A DNA stretch of 9,806 nucleotides from an uncultured Bacteroidales bacterium (GTDB taxonomy: Bacteria > Bacteroidota > Bacteroidia > Bacteroidales > WCHB1-69): positions 1 through 9,806 of the forward strand of contig CALECM010000046.1 of NCBI GenBank assembly GCA_937949745.1, written 5' to 3'. The notes beneath the pieces are model-generated. The model did no database searches. It was given only the letters and a program-made list of their open reading frames with translations, and was not told the origin of the DNA. The translations under genes and the position numbers were made by a program. Shown here one piece after another: positions 6,755 to 9,806 of this stretch; position 1 is the stretch's first letter, and every line of letters begins with the position of its first letter.

Positions 6755-7471
6755 TTAAAAATAGAAATATGTTGTGATTGTTCCTTCCGGATCTATTAAT
6801 GAGAACTCATCTGGTTGCGGATTGGGTATAGAATTACTTATCACTCTTTCTCCGCTATCCCTGATCTCCACTAATTGTATTTTAGGATCATTGTCTTCCG
6901 ATAATTTCACTCTCTCTTTCGACATAAATCGACGCGCATTCCGGATATCCGCAACAGGATAAAATTCTTTTTCATGAAGTTCAATAATATTCCGTTCATC
7001 CCTCAATTGTAGATTAATATTTGAATTATGGTATTTCGGAATACAAACATATTCATAGTGTTTCTCAGGACTTTTTACTGATATATCTATATTTTGCAAA
7101 TTATTATTTATGATATATGGTAAATTCAAGTCTATATTTCTCCAAGTTTTTGATGCAGGTGCTGAATGTGAACAGAACGTGTCATGCTTTGTAGTAGGAT
7201 TGAGAGACAAATAATAAAATTTCCTATTTTGTGGAACGAGCCCGAAAATAACTTTGTATTCTTTCATCAAGAGATCCTCAGGATTAAATTTTTTCTCGAT
7301 AAATAAATCCCAACGGGTCGTATGCTGACGGATAAACATTATATTGCATTTTTTAAAAATGAACTGTGTTTCTGGTAAAGGGTCTAAAATAACAGGACAA
7401 TGCGTTCGGGTAAAATATTCATGAGAAATTGTGATTGTAAGCCACAATCTATATTCTTGTACATTCCTCAT
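6755..7471 (-). CDS. Unrecognised eCIS-locus protein between cap and sheath genes (238 residues)
   Basis: I do not recognise a named domain here. The protein starts at an ATG as MRNVQEYRLWLTITISHEYF. It has no signal peptide or transmembrane helix. It is rich in alternating hydrophobic residues, aromatic residues and Asn, and looks mostly beta-stranded (for example YKVIFGLVPQNRKFYYLSLN at 72-91 and YEYVCIPKYHNSNINLQL at 139-156). Its C-terminus DPEGTITTYFYF is aromatic, like a terminal strand. Cysteines are at 25, 42, 100 and 143. It is 48 bases after the cap gene and 17 bases before the sheath start, so it is almost certainly co-transcribed with both. It may be a cap-complex subunit, a sheath chaperone or an outer-surface protein; position cannot decide between these. 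Confidence 0.75.
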   Translation of the reverse strand: MRNVQEYRLWLTITISHEYFTRTHCPVILDPLPETQFIFKKCNIMFIRQHTTRWDLFIEKKFNPEDLLMKEYKVIFGLVPQNRKFYYLSLNPTTKHDTFCSHSAPASKTWRNIDLNLPYIINNNLQNIDISVKSPEKHYEYVCIPKYHNSNINLQLRDERNIIELHEKEFYPVADIRNARRFMSKERVKLSEDNDPKIQLVEIRDSGERVISNSIPNPQPDEFSLIDPEGTITTYFYF

Positions 7472-7519
7472 GTTATTTATTATTTTCTTGCTTATATTAG
7501 TAGTACTTTCGGGACTTTA

Positions 7520-8065
7520 TTATTTATCGACCTCTACATCTTTTTTCCTGATAACTTTACCAAAGTGTTTGATTTCTTCTGCATCAATATTTAAAGTTCT
7601 CAATTTACATAATAATGAAGGGTAATACATATTCCCGCAAATACTCCATAAATTTGATAATTCGCTAAAAGACAGATTTACAGGTTCTACATTAATATTG
7701 GTATTGGAGTTCTGTATAAGAAATGAGTTATTTGACTGTAAAAACATAGCAACTCCTGACATAATAGCCAATGATTCTTCATATTGTTTTTCATTAAAGA
7801 CAGCAGCGATCATCATATAAAGATTTAACTGCCAGGAGGGACCTCCTGCTTTATAATAATTACCTGATTTTTGTTGTCCGAATTTTATTCCACTACCGGT
7901 TTCCCTTTCTATGTTAGTCAAAAAAACATGAATTTTATTTGACGCTATTGCTTTTTCCTGATTTATTAAGGGTGTCAAATTGACAATATCTTCATTCAAC
8001 TTAAAAATTTTTTTCAAATAATCGGATAATAACGAAGAAAATGTAGAGATTGCCAGGTCAATCAT
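7520..8065 (-). CDS. DUF4255 / Pvc16-like tail terminator (cap) protein
   Basis: A 181-residue protein that matches the DUF4255 (Pvc16 N-terminal) family. It begins MIDLAISTFSSLLSDYLKKI, has IHVFLTNIERETGS at 45-58, WQLNLYMMIAAVFNEKQYEE at 78-97 and LAIMSGVAMFLQSN at 99-112. It ends with the family's LSFSELSNLWSICGNMYYPS at 131-150. In PVC-like particles this protein caps the distal end of sheath and tube and sets length termination. The family normally starts MI-[DE], so I use the ATG at 8065; a longer reading from a TTG at 8086 adds seven residues with no support. It is the first gene of the operon, and upstream lies a long non-coding stretch that should contain the promoter. Confidence 0.9.
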   Translation of the reverse strand: MIDLAISTFSSLLSDYLKKIFKLNEDIVNLTPLINQEKAIASNKIHVFLTNIERETGSGIKFGQQKSGNYYKAGGPSWQLNLYMMIAAVFNEKQYEESLAIMSGVAMFLQSNNSFLIQNSNTNINVEPVNLSFSELSNLWSICGNMYYPSLLCKLRTLNIDAEEIKHFGKVIRKKDVEVDK

Positions 8066-8510
8066 TCTTATAAAATTTTTTGGCAATGTTATTACAAGTT
8101 GACGAAATTTTATTTCGCCTTACTTAATTTTTAAGGTAATATACTTTATTTTTCGAAAAAGACTTTCTTGACTGCGGTAGATTTCATTGTAAATGTGAAA
8201 ATATCAGGATTCGTAACAGCCGGGTATTTCTTGTTAAATTGTTTCTATTATTATCTGAAAAATATTCCTACATTAGTAGAAGTTTAAATTCCGGTAAAAT
8301 CCACTACAGTAATCCTTTTAATCCTATACCTTGTTTTCTTTAACTAAATTTACCAATCGAATAAAGATTTTCCTTCAATAATAATATTTTTTTCCCTTCA
8401 AGTCATCCCGTCACACCTTTAGTGAAGAATGGATAAAGAAAATCAAATAATAAATTCTTTCCTGTTAATTTCTTTATTAATAAAATAAAGATAGTGGGGA
8501 ACATGCAAAT
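8066..8510. other. AT-rich intergenic region upstream of the eCIS operon
   Basis: About 445 bases with no convincing gene on either strand; the longest ATG-started reading I found by hand is 19 codons, on the plus strand from 8429. It must contain the promoter of the eCIS operon if that operon is transcribed on its own. I searched by eye for the Bacteroidota TTTG / TAnnTTTG promoter pair on the minus strand and found no clean match. There is a small hairpin, cgaaat-ttt-atttcg, at 8103-8117, and a 12-base palindrome, tttttcgaaaaa, at 8149-8160. Both lie within 100 bases of the cap start and could be operator or leader elements, without further support. Confidence 0.5.
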
Positions 8511-8544
8511 AAAAAAGCGCTATACCTATTTATATAGCGCTTTT
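8511..8544 (-). terminator. Strong Rho-independent terminator after the DUF1573 pair
   Basis: A perfect 12-bp stem with arms 8513-8524 (aaaagcgctata) and 8533-8544 (tatagcgctttt) and an 8-base loop. On the minus strand the stem is followed by six T residues (complement of 8511-8516), the classic terminator layout. It starts 25 bases beyond the stop of the second DUF1573 gene. Because the arms carry A and T runs at both ends it may also stop transcription from the opposite direction. It separates the aroQ/DUF1573 unit from the eCIS operon. Confidence 0.9.
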
Positions 8545-8568
8545 CATATTAAGAAAGAAAGTAGTGAC

Positions 8569-8955
8569 TTAGATCACTTTTCCTTTTAATTGCAATATTA
8601 CCCTGTCGGTTTCGGCATTCGAAAGAACCGTGATCCGTTTGCTGATCAATCCTAAATCCTTAGCCGTATAGATAGCTTTGATCGTCCCTTTCTGACCGGG
8701 CATAACCGGAGATTTGGTCCATTCCACTTCGGTACAATCACAGGAAGAAATGGCATCGTCCAATATTAACGGCCGGTTGCCCACATTGGTAAAAGTGAGG
8801 GTTAAGGTTTTTACTTCGCCCACTTTAACTTCACCGAAATCGAAATATAATTTATCAAACTTTATTTCAGGCCCGTTTACCTGTCCTGAATTCTGGGCTA
8901 TCAACGGCAACGAAAAGATACCGATCAATAATAGAACAAAATATTTCTTCATCAT
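8569..8955 (-). CDS. Secreted DUF1573 domain protein (second of pair, 128 residues)
   Basis: A 128-residue exported protein. Residues 1-20 form a signal peptide (MMKKYFVLLLIGIFSLPLIA) with likely cleavage before Gln21, a very common Bacteroidota arrangement. The rest is a single DUF1573 beta-sandwich, related in fold to immunoglobulin-like ASH/MSP domains: FDKLYFDFGEVKVGEVKTLT near 33-52, FTNVGNRPLIL, then the signature SSCDCTEVEW and a PGQKGTIKAIY strand. The function of DUF1573 proteins is not established. The two close cysteines of the signature (CDC) are kept, as in its neighbour. It lies 32 bases downstream of the other DUF1573 gene and is followed by the terminator at 8511-8544, so it ends that transcription unit. 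Confidence 0.9.
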   Translation of the reverse strand: MMKKYFVLLLIGIFSLPLIAQNSGQVNGPEIKFDKLYFDFGEVKVGEVKTLTLTFTNVGNRPLILDDAISSCDCTEVEWTKSPVMPGQKGTIKAIYTAKDLGLISKRITVLSNAETDRVILQLKGKVI

Positions 8956-8987
8956 GATTAATTTAATATTCAGTTATCGGAAAATGA

Positions 8988-9446
8988 TTACCTGGGCATT
9001 GCCACTGGACTTTGTGCATTTTCAGGAGCGGATTCTACCGGAGCTTCCACTACATTTCCTTTTATATTCAGCACAACCCTGTTATTTTCAGCATTAGATT
9101 CCACGGTAATGGATTTATTAATACCTCCTACCCGGTTGGTATCATATTTTACTTTAATCACGGCTTTCCCGTTTTTAGGAATAGGTTCTTTGGGCCATAC
9201 AGGTACGGTGCAACCGCAGGAAGAACGAACATTGGTGAGGATTAGATCCGATTTTCCGGTATTTTTAAATACGAATTCACATTCACCGTTTCCTCCCTTT
9301 ACTACAGTACCGTAATCATGCACCGTATTTTGAAAAGTGATAACGGGTTCTTTTGATTTTTTGCTCTTTTCATTGGCAGTTTGCTGTTGTGCACTCAGTG
9401 AAAAGACCGTGGCGAAAACCATTAAGGTTAAAACAATTTTCTTCAT
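8988..9446 (-). CDS. Secreted DUF1573 domain protein (first of pair, 152 residues)
   Basis: A 152-residue exported protein with a signal peptide MKKIVLTLMVFATVFSLSA cut before QQQ. The mature chain has a Lys/Glu-rich linker, then a DUF1573 domain (ITFQNTVHDYGTVVKGGNGE, FVFKNTGKSDLIL, signature SSCGCTVPVWP, and strand GKAVIKVKYDTNRVGG). A low-complexity Pro/Ala/Glu tail ends it (VEAPVESAPENAQSPVAMPR). The start is placed at the ATG at 9446 because it begins exactly at the signal peptide; a longer reading from 9491 would put a basic 15-residue extension in front. It is a paralogue of the next gene and lies 62 bases after aroQ, probably in the same unit or with its own promoter in that gap. Function unknown; periplasmic or outer-surface location is inferred from the signal peptide. 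Confidence 0.9.
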   Translation of the reverse strand: MKKIVLTLMVFATVFSLSAQQQTANEKSKKSKEPVITFQNTVHDYGTVVKGGNGECEFVFKNTGKSDLILTNVRSSCGCTVPVWPKEPIPKNGKAVIKVKYDTNRVGGINKSITVESNAENNRVVLNIKGNVVEAPVESAPENAQSPVAMPR

Positions 9447-9508
9447 ATGATTTTTCTTTTTATTGTTTAATAAAGAACTTCTTTTTGACAAATTTCAGTG
9501 AAAAAAGT

Positions 9509-9806
9509 TTAATGAATTACAGATAAAAGAGCTAATTCATAACTTTTCAATCCGAATCCCGAAATAAAACCACGGCATACGGAAGAAATAAAAGACTTCC
9601 GCCTGTAATTTTCCCGGGAAAAGAGATTGGATATATGTACTTCTATAACCGGAACGTTAATTGCCCGGATCGTATCGGCAAGTATAATGGAAGTATGGGT
9701 ATACGCACCCGGGTTTAAAAGAATGGCGTCACAGTCACCGCAGGAAAAAAGCATGTTCACTAATTCTTCAACCTTGTCGGATTGAAAATAAATCAGGTCA
9801 CAGACG
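9509..9806 (-). CDS. aroQ: 3-dehydroquinate dehydratase, type II (3' part; start lies beyond the window)
   Basis: The reading frame is open to the right edge and gives the last 98 residues of a protein usually 140-150 long. It catalyses dehydration of 3-dehydroquinate to 3-dehydroshikimate in the shikimate pathway, in the cytoplasm, as a dodecamer. Visible signatures are the YFQSDKVEELV helix, LLNPGAYTHTS with the substrate-binding Asn and following His, PVIEVHISN with the catalytic His, the Arg of the RENYRRKSFIS stretch, and the C-terminal ISGFGLKSYELAL. The N-terminal catalytic Arg and Tyr loop is outside the window. A GTG inside the frame at 9760 is internal and not the start. It is a core housekeeping gene and marks the chromosomal side of the junction. 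Confidence 0.95.
   Translation of the reverse strand, partial: VCDLIYFQSDKVEELVNMLFSCGDCDAILLNPGAYTHTSIILADTIRAINVPVIEVHISNLFSRENYRRKSFISSVCRGFISGFGLKSYELALLSVIH

Noticed and set aside
7431..7625. Plus-strand frames with a hydrophobic, membrane-like product
   Set aside because: They straddle the ends of two minus-strand genes and arise from AT-rich DNA; there is no supporting start context or family.
8066..8086. Longer DUF4255 start from a TTG
   Set aside because: DUF4255 proteins normally begin at the MI-[DE] position, and an ATG there is available at 8065.
8429..8488. 19-codon plus-strand reading frame in the intergenic region
   Set aside because: Too short, AT-rich, and without family resemblance or a convincing ribosome binding site.
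9447..9491. Longer start for the first DUF1573 protein
   Set aside because: It would place 15 basic residues before a textbook signal peptide; the ATG at 9446 begins the signal peptide directly.
1..9806. Classical type VI secretion system or prophage
   Set aside because: There is a single-chain sheath, a LysM tube-initiator, a DUF4255 cap and DUF5908, with no TssB/C pair, membrane complex, capsid, terminase or integrase in the window; eCIS fits better.
1..9806. CRISPR array, tRNA, rRNA or insertion sequence
   Set aside because: No regularly spaced nucleotide repeats, cloverleaf-like sequence or transposase-like protein was seen on either strand.

Overview
The window carries the conserved tail half of an extracellular contractile injection system (eCIS, related to PVC, Afp and MAC particles and to phage tails), joined at its right end to an ordinary chromosomal cluster. 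Every gene called here is on the minus strand, so transcription runs from high to low coordinates. The host is most likely a member of Bacteroidota. The evidence is the low G+C content, the DUF4255 / sheath / two tubes / DUF5908 / LysM / VgrG / PAAR / gp25 gene order, the long helical insertion in the sheath, and the two secreted DUF1573 proteins. I cannot place the genus.

Right end (about 8513-9806): the 3' part of aroQ (type II 3-dehydroquinate dehydratase), then two tandem secreted DUF1573 proteins, closed by a strong Rho-independent terminator at 8511-8544. This block is richer in G+C (45-50% in two 60-base lines counted by hand) than the block to its left (30-40% in four lines). An AT-rich gap of about 450 bases with no recognisable gene separates the two blocks and should hold the eCIS promoter.

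eCIS operon (8065 down to the left edge), in transcription order: a DUF4255/Pvc16-like tail-terminator (cap) protein; an unrecognised 238-residue protein; the contractile sheath with a large charged helical insertion; tube protein 1; a terminator-like hairpin; tube protein 2; a 52-residue DUF5908 protein; a LysM-containing baseplate/tube-initiator protein (Pvc7-like); a VgrG-type spike (gp27 + gp5 fusion, Pvc8-like); a PAAR tip protein; a gp25-like baseplate wedge protein; and a 108-residue protein that resembles only the N-terminus of a larger baseplate protein. Four-base, two-base and eight-base junctions from tube 2 to the spike indicate translational coupling.

How it works: the cap closes the distal end of the tube and sheath. 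Sheath contraction drives the inner tube, tipped by the VgrG spike and the PAAR cone, through a target envelope. The LysM and gp25 proteins link the hub, the first tube ring and the sheath-initiating wedges. The large wedge proteins, tape measure, AAA+ ATPase, fibres and payloads expected of such a locus are not in the window and would lie beyond its left edge.

Points most worth a second look: the hairpin placed exactly between the two tube genes, which could set expression levels; degenerate 23-24-residue repeats in the sheath insertion; the unknown gene between cap and sheath; and the possibly truncated or frameshifted 108-residue gene at the left edge.
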